From Hymenobacter plasmatis (GTDB lineage Bacteria > Bacteroidota > Bacteroidia > Cytophagales > Hymenobacteraceae): DNA of 64,000 nt. The notes beneath the pieces are model-generated. The model worked only from the letters and a program-made list of their open reading frames with translations. It was not told where the DNA came from and did not search any database. This document shows, piece by piece, positions 1-8,329 of the stretch; the stretch's first letter is position 1, and each line of letters starts with the position of its first letter. The position numbers and the translations under genes are program-made. The stretch lies in NCBI RefSeq assembly GCF_020711255.1, contig NZ_JAJFAW010000026.1:1-64000 (forward strand), read 5' to 3'.

Positions 1-70
1 GCCGTGGAGTACTTGTCCCATAAGTGCGTGCGAAATTCCAGCCCGGAAAATACACCATCACTCTTTGGGA

Positions 71-964
71 CTATACAGCTAGCGACTGTTGCACTATCAG
101 TTCATCGCCGGGCAGGCCGGGCGCAGCCAGCAGCACCAAAAAATCGGGCCCGCCGGCCTGCTGGGCTGCCCCAATAGCGGCGGTGCCACCCTGGCTGTGG
201 CCTAGCAGTCCCACGTGGTTTTTGACGATGCCCGGTTGGGCCCGGAGCCACGCCAGCGCAGCTTGGGCATCGGTGGTATAGTCGGCGCTGGTGGTGCCGG
301 CCAGCGTGCCACCCGACTGCCCCACGCCGCGGTCGTCGAAGCGCAGCACGGCGATGCCGTGGCGGGTGAGGTAGTCGGCCAGCACGGCAAAGGGCTGGTG
401 GCCCAGGATGGTTTCGTTGCGGTCTTCGGGGCCCGAGCCGGTGAGTAGCACCACGGCCGGAAACGGGCCCATGTCGGCGGGCACGGTGTAGGTACCGGCC
501 AGCGTCACGTTGGCCTTTTCGTTTTTAAACGTGACCTCGGCCGATTGGTAAGGGAAGGGCGGCAGGGGCGTTTGGGGCCGGCGCGCGGTCGGTTTGGCCG
601 CGCCGGTAGTGCGCGTGAGTGTGAGAGGGAAAGCCCGCAGGCCTTGCTTCCATTCCCCGGTCAGCTGCTGGCCATCGGCCGAGCGGCGGCCCGCAAATTG
701 GGCTGCCGGCTGGGCCAGGCGCAGGTACACGCTGTCGCCGGGCGCTGTGAACTGCAGGGCCAGGCCTTGCGCGTGTTGGGCTGGAATGTCGAGCGTGGCC
801 GTGCGCGCGCCGCCGGCAGGGTCGGCGAGGTGCATCATGAAATCGATGGGCCCAACGGCCCCGGCCCAATCGCCGGTAAGGCTGGCAGGAGCGGTTTGGG
901 CCTTAGCACCGATGACGGTGCAGCCCAGTAATGCGGCCAGGAATGCGCGAGTAAATGTTTGCAT
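71..964 (-). CDS. Secreted alpha/beta hydrolase, C-terminally truncated
   Basis: The product is 297 residues long and starts with a signal peptide (cleavage likely after GAKAQ, near residue 23). A beta-rich N-terminal domain (about 25-115) precedes an alpha/beta-hydrolase core with LLTGSGPEDRN, RFDDRGVGQSGG and the nucleophile elbow GHSQGG (Ser257). Related secreted hydrolases of this type are usually about 430-460 residues and carry the catalytic Asp and His after this point. Here the frame stops soon after PGLPGDELIVQQ, so both are missing. The coding sequence therefore looks interrupted near position 75-85, where the flanking DNA no longer resembles the family. A frameshift or an inserted element is possible. 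Substrate is unknown; an esterase or peptidase role is inferred from the fold only. Confidence 0.8.
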   Translation of the reverse strand: MQTFTRAFLAALLGCTVIGAKAQTAPASLTGDWAGAVGPIDFMMHLADPAGGARTATLDIPAQHAQGLALQFTAPGDSVYLRLAQPAAQFAGRRSADGQQLTGEWKQGLRAFPLTLTRTTGAAKPTARRPQTPLPPFPYQSAEVTFKNEKANVTLAGTYTVPADMGPFPAVVLLTGSGPEDRNETILGHQPFAVLADYLTRHGIAVLRFDDRGVGQSGGTLAGTTSADYTTDAQAALAWLRAQPGIVKNHVGLLGHSQGGTAAIGAAQQAGGPDFLVLLAAPGLPGDELIVQQSLAV

Positions 965-1097
965 GAGAAATAGGCAGAAGTGAATAATTGCGTAATGTTA
1001 CGAAGATAATTAGACAACCTTCTAATTAAATGAATCCATCGTTGAAACATGGCAGCGGCAGCCAATGAGTAGTCACTATTAAGTATTGAGCCAGAAG

Positions 1098-2096
1098 TTA
1101 AAAGCTGACTGCAAACGCAGCTTTCTGGTGGTGTGGTGGAATCTGCTCAGCCGCGTAAAGGGCATTGGTAATGCAATCGGCGGCGCTGTAATTCGTGTAA
1201 ATAAATACCGGCTTGCTATTGTAGGAAGCAAGCGTACTTGAGCCATTGCTTGGCTTTTCGGCCGAAAACAAAAAGGTCTTTTTACCTGCTTTATCCACAA
1301 ATGGCACCGGGATATGTGGATTAGTAGCAAAAGCGAACCGGCATACTTCCAGGAGAATATCCTTCCAGGTAGCAATGGGCTGAATAGTGCCATCGGCCAG
1401 CCGCAGCTGCTTGGGCTTCTGGCCGGGCTGCAAAGCCAGCAGATGCACTTGAGCTAAATCGGTGAAGCCAGCGGATGGCAAATGCGGCTGCGTGCGCTTG
1501 AGCGAGGCCGTGGCTTTGGGAGCTTTAGGCTTCTTGCCATTTGCTAAGGGCAGCTCAACATTATTTACGAGCGACGGTACGGCGGGAGCAGCTGGCACCG
1601 AGATACCATGGCCAGCCTGCGTAGCATCCAGCCACTGGATGAGCCGGAGGGCCGCTTCCACCAAATCGGTGTGCCGAAAGTCAATGGTCTCAATGGGGTG
1701 GAAGGTGGAATGAGCCGGCGAGTAGCAGTGCCAGTTCAGGCCATCGGTGATGAAGAAATTCTTGGGCTTGAGCGAAAACGCGTAGCCTATCACGGCGCCC
1801 ACGTGGCCGAGCTTGTCGAGGCTTTCGCCCAGCTTTTTGGCCTCCACTACCGACCGGATGTTGCCGTGGGCATCTTTTAGCACATAGTCGAGCGACTGTT
1901 TATTGGCCACCATGCGCTCGGGTTCCACCATCCGCACGTTGGTCGTGTCCCAGCCCAACGCCCGCAGAATCGGGTTAATCAGGGCCGCTCGGGTGGCGGC
2001 TTCATTGTTCTGAAAAAGGGCGGCATTGGCGGCGGCATGGGCTTGCACCTGCTGAATAACTTGGTAGATAGCCGCGAGCGGACTTGCAGAGGGCAT
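1098..2096 (-). CDS. HsdR N-terminal-like nuclease domain protein (orphan)
   Basis: This 332-residue protein resembles the N-terminal nuclease domain of type I restriction enzyme R subunits. The early segment NEAATRAALINPILRALGWD is followed by LDYVL (Asp70) and VVEAKK (Glu85, Lys87), which matches a PD-(D/E)XK active site with its upstream acidic helix (Glu32). No helicase motor follows, and no hsdM or hsdS lies nearby. The C-terminal third has no motif that I recognise. I chose the ATG at 2096 because the extra upstream residues do not look like a conserved N-terminus. Such stand-alone proteins are common in Bacteroidota, and their role is not established. Nuclease activity is an inference. 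Confidence 0.75.
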   Translation of the reverse strand: MPSASPLAAIYQVIQQVQAHAAANAALFQNNEAATRAALINPILRALGWDTTNVRMVEPERMVANKQSLDYVLKDAHGNIRSVVEAKKLGESLDKLGHVGAVIGYAFSLKPKNFFITDGLNWHCYSPAHSTFHPIETIDFRHTDLVEAALRLIQWLDATQAGHGISVPAAPAVPSLVNNVELPLANGKKPKAPKATASLKRTQPHLPSAGFTDLAQVHLLALQPGQKPKQLRLADGTIQPIATWKDILLEVCRFAFATNPHIPVPFVDKAGKKTFLFSAEKPSNGSSTLASYNSKPVFIYTNYSAADCITNALYAAEQIPPHHQKAAFAVSF

Positions 2097-2193
2097 GAGT
2101 GGCTGAATAAGGGAAATGTGGCGTAATGTTAGGCAAAGCACCGCAGTATCGGGGTATTGCCGGGCTACCATGCCGCGGCTTTAGCCCCAGCCG

Positions 2194-2201
2194 TACCTTC
2201 G
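2194..2201 (+). promoter_or_regulatory. Possible -7 box before uvrA
   Basis: TACCTTCG lies 69 bases before the uvrA start and resembles the Bacteroidota -7 element TAnnTTTG with one change. No clear TTG -33 box is seen at the usual spacing. Similar boxes lie 65 and 68 bases before uxaC and the symporter gene. Confidence 0.3.
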
Positions 2202-2262
2202 CAGTCCCAAGCAACTGCATCCGGCCGAAACCTTCCGGCCCCTTCTAGCTGTTGATTCGTTT

Positions 2263-5103
2263 ATGCCCAAAAAAGACTCGTTGCAAGTTTCGGCCCCTGC
2301 CGACAATGCCATTGATAACCTCGACCCGCGCGAATTCATCCTCATCAAGAATGCCCGGGTTCACAACCTCAAAAACCTCAGTGTAGCCCTGCCGCGCAAC
2401 CAGTTTATCGTCATCACGGGCCTGAGCGGCTCGGGCAAGTCGAGCCTGGCGTTTGATACGCTCTATGCTGAAGGCCAGCGCATGTACGTGGAAAGCCTGA
2501 GCAGCTACGCCCGCCAGTTTTTGGGCCGTATGGACAAGCCCGACGTGGACTACATCCGCGGCATTTCGCCGGCCATTGCCATCGAGCAGAAGGTCAGCAT
2601 CAAGAACAACCGCTCGACGGTGGGCACCAGCACCGAGATTTACGATTACCTCAAGCTGCTGTTTGCGCGGGTGGGCCGCACGTTTTCGCCCGTGAGCGGC
2701 GAGCAAGTGCGCAAAGACAACGTGGCCGACGTGGTCGATTTTCTGGCTGCCCAGCCCGACGGCACCAAGGCCATGATTCTGGCCCCGCTCTACCGCGCCG
2801 ACAAAACCCGGCCCATGAGCAAGGAGCTGGATTTGCTGCTGCAAAAAGGCTACAGCCGCGTGGTGGTGAACGGCGTGACCTCGCAGATTGAGGACCTGAT
2901 AGGCGAGGGCCAGCCCGAAGTAAAAGGCGACGTCTACATTATGATAGACCGCGCCGTGCTCCGGCCCAACGACGAAGACCTGCTCTTCCGCCTCTCCGAC
3001 TCGGTGCAAACCGCCTTTTTTGAGGGCCATGGCACCTGCCTGCTGCGCCTGAACGAAGACGAGACCCGCACCTTCTCCGACAAGTTTGAGCTGGATGACA
3101 TCGTGTTTGAGGAGCCCAGCGTCAACTTCTTCTCCTTCAACAACCCCTACGGCGCCTGCCAGACCTGCGAAGGCTTCGGCTCGGTGCTGGGCATCGACGA
3201 GGACCTCGTGATTCCGGACAAGAGCATGACCGTGTACGAGGGCGCCATCGCGCCCTGGCGCACCGAAAAGCAGGGCGAATGGCTCAAGCCGCTGCTGAAA
3301 AATGGCATCCGCTTCGATTTCCCCATTCACCGCCCCTACAGCGAGCTCAGCCACGCCGAGCAGCGCCTGCTCTGGACCGGCAACAAGTACTTCGACGGCC
3401 TCGACAAGTACTTTAAGTGGGTGAGCGAGCAGACCCACAAAATCCAGTACCGCGTGCTGCAAAGCCGCTACCGCGGCCGCACCACCTGCCCCGACTGCCG
3501 CGGCACCCGCCTGCGCAAAGACGCCCAATACGTGCGCATCGATGGCCGCAGCATCGCCGACATCGTGCTGCTGCCCATCTCCGACGCGCTGAATTTCTTC
3601 CAGAACATGAGCCTGAGCGAGCACGACGCCAAAGTAGCCGAGCGACTCGTGACGGAAATCACCAACCGCCTGGGCTACCTCAATCGCGTAGGCCTGGGCT
3701 ACCTCACCCTGAACCGCTTGAGCAACACGCTCAGCGGCGGCGAGAGTCAGCGTATTTCGCTCGCTACTTCTCTTGGTTCTGCGCTGGTGGGCTCCATGTA
3801 CGTGCTCGACGAGCCCAGCATTGGCCTGCACCCCAAGGATGCCGAGCAACTCATCGGCGTGCTGCGCTCCCTGCAGCAGCTCGGCAACACCGTGGTAGTG
3901 GTGGAGCACGAAGAGAAGATGATGGAGGCCGCCGACCAGATTATCGACATCGGCCCCGAAGCCGGCAGCGGCGGCGGCAACCTGATGTTTCAGGGCACCA
4001 TGGCGCAGCTGCTGCAGGACACCGAAACCTACACGGGCAAATACCTGAGCGGGAAAATGGAAGTGCCCATGCCCCGGGTGCGCCGCCCCTGGCGCAACGC
4101 CCTGGAGCTAACCGGCGCCCGCGAAAACAATCTCAAAAACGTGAGCGTGAAGATTCCGCTTGGTGTGATGACGGTGGTGACGGGTGTCTCGGGCTCGGGC
4201 AAGTCCACGCTCATCAAGCGCATCCTGGCCCCGGCCCTGATGAAAATGCTGGGCGGTGGCGCTGGCGAAAGCACCGGCAAGTTCGACCGCCTCACCGGCG
4301 TGAACGGGCAGGTATCGCACGTCGAGTTCGTGGACCAGAACCCCATCGGCAAGTCGTCACGCTCCAACCCCGTTACTTATGTGAAGGCCTACGATGCCAT
4401 CCGGACGCTGTTTTCGGAGCAGCCGCTGGCCAAGGCGCGCGGCCTCAAGCCCTCGCACTTCTCCTTCAACATCGACGGTGGCCGCTGCGAGGTGTGCCAG
4501 GGCGAAGGTCAGGTGAAGATTGAGATGCAGTTTATGGCCGATATCTACCTGACCTGCGAAGGCTGCGGCGGCCGCAAGTTCAAGCAAGATATTCTGGACA
4601 TCAAATTCCAGGACAAAGGCATCGACGAAGTGTTGGAACTGACGGTGACTGATGCCGTGCAGTTCTTCAAAGGCCAGCCCAAAGTAGCCGAGCGTCTCAA
4701 GCCACTCGAAGACGTGGGCCTGGGCTACATCCGCCTGGGGCAGTCGGCCAATACGCTTTCGGGCGGCGAGGCCCAGCGCGTGAAGCTGGCCTCATTCCTG
4801 ACCAAAGGCGCTACGCTGCAGCAGGATAAGATTCTGTTCATCTTCGACGAGCCCAGCACTGGCCTGCACTTTCACGACATCAGCAAGCTGCTCACGGCCC
4901 TGAACGCGCTGGTGGAGCAGGGCAACTCGGTGCTCATCATCGAGCACAACGTGGACATCATCAAGTGTGCCGACTGGCTCATCGACCTTGGGCCGGAAGG
5001 CGGCCTCAACGGTGGCCATTTGCTCTTCGAAGGCACGCCCGAAGAAATGGTGAAATTGAAGGATACCAACCACACAGCGCGGTTTTTGGCGGAGAAAGTG
5101 TAA
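2263..5103 (+). CDS. uvrA: Excinuclease ABC subunit A
   Basis: UvrA is the damage-recognition ATPase of nucleotide excision repair; it loads UvrB onto lesions. The length of 946 residues is typical. There are two ABC modules: the first has Walker A GLSGSGKSS near residue 52, and the second has GVSGSGKST near 643. Each has an LSGGE-type signature (TLSGGESQRISLA and TLSGGEAQRVKLASFL). Zinc-binding cysteines appear as CQTCEGFG (about 299), CPDCRGTRL (about 409), CEVCQGEG (about 742) and CEGCGG (about 765). The gene stands alone between a minus-strand nuclease-like gene and a TspO-like gene. UvrB and UvrC are not in the window. The start at 2263 gives MPKKDSLQVS, a plausible short extension. Confidence 0.98.
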   Translation: MPKKDSLQVSAPADNAIDNLDPREFILIKNARVHNLKNLSVALPRNQFIVITGLSGSGKSSLAFDTLYAEGQRMYVESLSSYARQFLGRMDKPDVDYIRGISPAIAIEQKVSIKNNRSTVGTSTEIYDYLKLLFARVGRTFSPVSGEQVRKDNVADVVDFLAAQPDGTKAMILAPLYRADKTRPMSKELDLLLQKGYSRVVVNGVTSQIEDLIGEGQPEVKGDVYIMIDRAVLRPNDEDLLFRLSDSVQTAFFEGHGTCLLRLNEDETRTFSDKFELDDIVFEEPSVNFFSFNNPYGACQTCEGFGSVLGIDEDLVIPDKSMTVYEGAIAPWRTEKQGEWLKPLLKNGIRFDFPIHRPYSELSHAEQRLLWTGNKYFDGLDKYFKWVSEQTHKIQYRVLQSRYRGRTTCPDCRGTRLRKDAQYVRIDGRSIADIVLLPISDALNFFQNMSLSEHDAKVAERLVTEITNRLGYLNRVGLGYLTLNRLSNTLSGGESQRISLATSLGSALVGSMYVLDEPSIGLHPKDAEQLIGVLRSLQQLGNTVVVVEHEEKMMEAADQIIDIGPEAGSGGGNLMFQGTMAQLLQDTETYTGKYLSGKMEVPMPRVRRPWRNALELTGARENNLKNVSVKIPLGVMTVVTGVSGSGKSTLIKRILAPALMKMLGGGAGESTGKFDRLTGVNGQVSHVEFVDQNPIGKSSRSNPVTYVKAYDAIRTLFSEQPLAKARGLKPSHFSFNIDGGRCEVCQGEGQVKIEMQFMADIYLTCEGCGGRKFKQDILDIKFQDKGIDEVLELTVTDAVQFFKGQPKVAERLKPLEDVGLGYIRLGQSANTLSGGEAQRVKLASFLTKGATLQQDKILFIFDEPSTGLHFHDISKLLTALNALVEQGNSVLIIEHNVDIIKCADWLIDLGPEGGLNGGHLLFEGTPEEMVKLKDTNHTARFLAEKV

Positions 5104-5162
5104 CGTTACAGCCCGAAACCGCCGTAGCTGCCTGCCGTAGTGCAGCAGACCGAGTTAGAAGA

Positions 5163-5210
5163 GCTGCCAGTTGAGCTGCTTATCAGGCGATAAGCAGCTC
5201 AACTGGCAGC
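5163..5210. repeat. Perfect 22-bp inverted repeat after uvrA
   Basis: Arms 5163-5184 and 5189-5210 are exact reverse complements around a 4-base loop (AGGC). The stem contains TTGAGCTG and CAGCTCAA. No T-run follows, so it is not a classical intrinsic terminator, although it may act in 3' end formation for uvrA. Confidence 0.8.
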
Positions 5211-5261
5211 TAATCCAACTGCCCGGACTCCTACGTAGGTTTCGTGCTTTACTTCCCAGCC

Positions 5262-6152
5262 ATGCTCGCACCTTCGCCGGCCCCAGATAATTACGCTGTC
5301 CCCAACCGCACTTTCCTGGGAAGGCTGTGGCGGTGGCTGACGGCGTTGGCCATTTTTGGCAACATCTTTCTCAACTACTATTCGAATACCCACCCCTTTG
5401 CCGGGCAAACCATGGGCATGGTGTCGGCCAGGTACCCCACTTTGCTTACGCCGGCGGGTTATGCCTTCAGCATCTGGGGCTTGATATTTCTGGGGTTGGC
5501 GGTGTATGCCGTTTGGCAGCTGCTGCCAGCTCAAGGGCAGTTGTCGCTGCCTGATGCTCTAGCCAAGCCGCTCACGCTGGCCAATGTGGCTACCGGCGCC
5601 TGGGTTGTGCTGTTTGCCTACGAGCAGATTATCCCCAGCGTGGGGGTGATGCTGCTCATTCTCCTTTCCTTGATTGTAGCGTACGGCCGCACCCGGCGGC
5701 GCATCTTTGCCGGGGCCGCTCCGGCCTGGATTGGGGTGCCTTTTTCGCTCTACTTGGGCTGGATTTCGGTGGCCTCGGTTATAAACATCACCATTGGGCT
5801 GCGGGAATTCGGCTGGCAGGCCGCCGAGGGCCTCTCGGTCACGATGACGCTGGGGCTGCTGCTTGTGATTGTGGCTTTGGGGTTAATAATCAGCCGGGTA
5901 TTTCGGGATATGGTGTTTCCTTTGGTACTGGCGTGGGCCCTGGTGGCCATTTGGGTGGTGCGCTTGCGCGAAATCCCCGAGTTGGGCTGGGCGGCGCTGG
6001 CCGGGGCCGTGGCGGTCACGGTGCTGGGCATTGTATTGTCGCGCCGCGGCGGCCGCAAAACCCCCTGGCAGCTGCGCGACGAAGCCGTAGCGGCCGTCGA
6101 AGCAGAAATTGCGGCCGCTCGGGCCGCCAGGGAAATGCGCACGGGCGAATAG
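5262..6152 (+). CDS. TspO/MBR-like tryptophan-rich membrane protein
   Basis: This integral membrane protein of 296 residues has about nine hydrophobic segments. The N-terminal half carries the pattern TPAGYAFSIWGLIF followed by hydrophobic, Trp-containing helices, which is typical of Bacteroidota proteins annotated as tryptophan-rich sensory or TspO-related. These are longer than the canonical five-helix TspO of about 160 residues. The C-terminus is a charged Ala/Glu/Arg tail (EAVAAVEAEIAAARAAREM). I placed the start at the ATG at 5262; a GTG at 5244 in the same frame would add six residues. The ligand is unknown; TspO relatives bind tetrapyrroles, and whether this one does cannot be told from sequence. 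Confidence 0.75.
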   Translation: MLAPSPAPDNYAVPNRTFLGRLWRWLTALAIFGNIFLNYYSNTHPFAGQTMGMVSARYPTLLTPAGYAFSIWGLIFLGLAVYAVWQLLPAQGQLSLPDALAKPLTLANVATGAWVVLFAYEQIIPSVGVMLLILLSLIVAYGRTRRRIFAGAAPAWIGVPFSLYLGWISVASVINITIGLREFGWQAAEGLSVTMTLGLLLVIVALGLIISRVFRDMVFPLVLAWALVAIWVVRLREIPELGWAALAGAVAVTVLGIVLSRRGGRKTPWQLRDEAVAAVEAEIAAARAAREMRTGE

Positions 6153-6206
6153 TGCGGCGTTGCCATGGCGAATAATCAGCTATAGTAGTGGCGAAGCAGG
6201 CGCTGT

Positions 6207-6214
6207 TAGCTTTG
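6207..6214 (+). promoter_or_regulatory. Likely -7 box of tpiA promoter
   Basis: TAGCTTTG matches the Bacteroidota -7 consensus TAnnTTTG exactly and lies 37 bases before the tpiA start codon. No convincing -33 TTG is seen at the right distance. Confidence 0.4.
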
Positions 6215-6250
6215 TGCGATTGAACTTCACGCTTATCGCACCTTCAGCTT

Positions 6251-7018
6251 ATGCGCAAAAACCTCGTTGCCGGCAATTGGAAAATGAACCTGACTTACCC
6301 CGAGGGCCTGGCCCTGGTAAGTGAAATCACCAATTTGGCCGGCTCGGCTGCTGCCGGCGCCAATGCCCCCGAAATCGTTATCTGTCCGCCGTTTCCGCTG
6401 CTGCACGGCGTGGGGCAGGCCCTGCCGCAGAGCGGCAAGTTTCACCTCGGCGCTCAGAACTGCCACCAGAAAGAAAGCGGGGCCTTTACCGGCGAGGTTT
6501 CAGCCAAGATGCTGGCCTCGGTGGGCTGCGAATACGTGATTCTGGGCCACTCGGAGCGCCGCCAGTACTTCCGCGAAGATGACGAGCTGCTGAGTCAGAA
6601 GCTGAAAGCGGCCCTGGTTGCCGGCCTGAAGCCGATTTTCTGCGTGGGCGAGTCGCTCGACACGCGTGAGGCCGACGAGACCTTTGACTATATCGGTAAG
6701 CAGCTCACCGACGGGCTATTCCACCTCAGCAATGAGGAGTTTGACAAGGTAACCGTGGCCTACGAACCCATCTGGGCCATTGGAACGGGTCGCACCGCTA
6801 CCAGCGCGCAGGCGCAGGAAGTGCACGCCTTCATCCGCGAGCGCATTGCCCGCGCCTACGATGCCAAAGCTGCGCTCGATACCACCATTCTCTACGGTGG
6901 CTCGGCTAATGCGCAGAACGCGCGGGAGCTTTTTTCGCAGCCCGATGTTGACGGCGGACTGATTGGCGGGGCTTCGCTGAAAGCAGCGGACTTTACGGCC
7001 ATCATCCAGTCGTTTTAA
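6251..7018 (+). CDS. tpiA: Triosephosphate isomerase
   Basis: TpiA interconverts dihydroxyacetone phosphate and glyceraldehyde 3-phosphate in the cytoplasm. The 255 residues match the family length. The N-terminus is MRKNLVAGNWKMN with the substrate-binding Asn and Lys. The electrophilic His is in VILGHSERR, and the catalytic Glu is in VAYEPIWAIGTG. The phosphate-gripping loop 6 is AIGTGRTATSAQ, and the C-terminal phosphate site is YGGSANAQN...GLIGGASL. The gene is followed after 81 bases by a small secreted protein in the same direction. It would process the glyceraldehyde 3-phosphate made by the pectin pathway further along, though its position here is probably just housekeeping. Confidence 0.98.
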   Translation: MRKNLVAGNWKMNLTYPEGLALVSEITNLAGSAAAGANAPEIVICPPFPLLHGVGQALPQSGKFHLGAQNCHQKESGAFTGEVSAKMLASVGCEYVILGHSERRQYFREDDELLSQKLKAALVAGLKPIFCVGESLDTREADETFDYIGKQLTDGLFHLSNEEFDKVTVAYEPIWAIGTGRTATSAQAQEVHAFIRERIARAYDAKAALDTTILYGGSANAQNARELFSQPDVDGGLIGGASLKAADFTAIIQSF

Positions 7019-7099
7019 CCCAGGCCTGGCACCGTTGTTGGAAGGCCGTTAGGCACGTAGTACCCGCGTAATTCTGCGCGGAAATCTCTCGCTTCAGCT

Positions 7100-7483
7100 A
7101 TGTTCTTTTCCTTTCTGCTCACGGCTTTATTAGCAACGGCTCCGGCTCAACCCCGGTTGAGCCCTGCGGCGGTAGTTGTCCGCACCCACGCGGCTGGCCC
7201 GCTGGAGCCGTGCAAAATCTACGGTTCCGTGTACCTCGAAACCGACCCGAGCCGCCGCAACTACTGCCTGGGCACGGTGTATGTGGAGCCCGAAGAGGCC
7301 TTTGCCGACCTCATCGTGTTCAAGGAAGCCAACAAGCTGTTTGCCGACAAAGCCGGCCTGTGGGCCGATGCTCCGGCCCGCGACTTCGCCGACTACGTCC
7401 TGTTTGTGACCACCGACCGGTCGCGGGCCGACTTCTCTATTCACTACACCAAAGTGCGCTCGTTTGCTGGCTGCAAGCAATAA
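7100..7483 (+). CDS. DUF6150-like small secreted protein
   Basis: The 127-residue product has an N-terminal signal peptide (FFSFLLTALLATAPAQ). The mature part carries KIYGSVYLE, YVEPEEAFADLIVFKE and ADFSIHYTKV, ending in AGCKQ. This spacing of small-residue and acidic motifs fits the DUF6150 family, which has no known function. Two cysteines near the start (Cys36 and Cys54) and one near the end could form a disulfide outside the cytoplasm. An intrinsic terminator follows at 7523. Function is unknown. Confidence 0.75.
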   Translation: MFFSFLLTALLATAPAQPRLSPAAVVVRTHAAGPLEPCKIYGSVYLETDPSRRNYCLGTVYVEPEEAFADLIVFKEANKLFADKAGLWADAPARDFADYVLFVTTDRSRADFSIHYTKVRSFAGCKQ

Positions 7484-7522
7484 TAAATAGCTGCTGCGTT
7501 GCCGTCGTTTCTTACCGAACTT

Positions 7523-7553
7523 GCCACCCCGCCCGGGGTGGCATTTTTGTTTT
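7523..7553 (+). terminator. Intrinsic terminator after the DUF6150-like gene
   Basis: GCCACCCC pairs with GGGGTGGC around a GCCC loop and is followed by ATTTTTGTTTT. The T-run supports Rho-independent termination. The next gene starts 26 bases past the stem, so the ABC genes may have a promoter of their own or be attenuated here. Confidence 0.75.
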
Positions 7554-7567
7554 CTGAACCAATACAA

Positions 7568-8329
7568 ATGGAGTTAACGCTACAAAACCTCACCAAATCG
7601 TTTGGCCCCAAAACCGTGCTGCGCGACGTGAGCCTGACGGCCCATACCGGCTATTGCGTGGGCGTGCTGGGCCGTAATGGCGCCGGCAAGAGCACGCTGT
7701 TTAATCTGCTCACTAATGCGCTGCTGCCCAGCAAGGGCGCGATAGTGCTGGACGGCGAGCCGCTGGGCGAAACCTTCCCCGTGGCGGCCAAGCGCCGCAT
7801 GGGCGCCCTCGTCAACCAAGGGTATCTGGTGGAGCAGCTCACCGCCGAGGAGTACCTGCAGTTTGTGGCGCGCATCTACGGGCTGCCCGCCGCCCAGGCC
7901 CACATCGACAGCCTGCTGGCCCACTTGCTGGAAGAGTACGACAGCGTGCGCACCAAGCGGCTGAGCTCGTTTTCGACCGGCATGAAGCAGCGCGTGGCCA
8001 TTGCCTCCTGCCTGCTGCACCGCCCGGAGCTGCTGATTCTGGACGAGCCCTTCAACGGCCTCGACGTGTTTGCGGCCGAGCGCGTGCTCTCGCTGCTCAA
8101 CAGCTACCGGCCGCAAGCCCTCACGTTTGTGTCGTCGCACAACCTAGCCCATATCGAAAAAGTAGCCACGCACCTGCTCGTCATCGACGACAGCGAAGTG
8201 AAATACTGGGGCTCTATGGAAGACTTCCTGCAGGGCCAGCGCGCCTTCCTCGGCGATGCCCTGCTGCAGCTCATCCACCCCGCCGCCCAAACTGCCCAGG
8301 ACCTGACATGGCTGACCACCCAACGCTAA
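7568..8329 (+). CDS. ABC transporter ATP-binding protein
   Basis: This is an ABC ATPase of 253 residues. Walker A is GRNGAGKSTLFN (about 36-47), the signature is SSFSTGMKQRVAIA, and Walker B is LLILDEPFNGLD. The switch His is in FVSSHNLAHI. It resembles single-domain exporters and the ATPases of ABC-2 type systems. I chose the ATG at 7568 (MELTLQNLTKSFG), because residues encoded upstream run through the preceding terminator. Its stop overlaps the start of the next membrane protein gene by 22 bases, which indicates translational coupling. The substrate cannot be told. Confidence 0.92.
   Translation: MELTLQNLTKSFGPKTVLRDVSLTAHTGYCVGVLGRNGAGKSTLFNLLTNALLPSKGAIVLDGEPLGETFPVAAKRRMGALVNQGYLVEQLTAEEYLQFVARIYGLPAAQAHIDSLLAHLLEEYDSVRTKRLSSFSTGMKQRVAIASCLLHRPELLILDEPFNGLDVFAAERVLSLLNSYRPQALTFVSSHNLAHIEKVATHLLVIDDSEVKYWGSMEDFLQGQRAFLGDALLQLIHPAAQTAQDLTWLTTQR

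Noticed and set aside
1079-1393. Small minus-strand frame overlapping the nuclease-like gene
   Set aside because: It lies fully in an alternative frame of the HsdR_N-like gene and has no support as a protein.
2245-3909. Long open frame (554 codons) antisense to uvrA
   Set aside because: It mirrors uvrA codons in a GC-rich genome, its product is Val/Ala/His/Gln-rich without any family motif, and uvrA on the other strand is certain.
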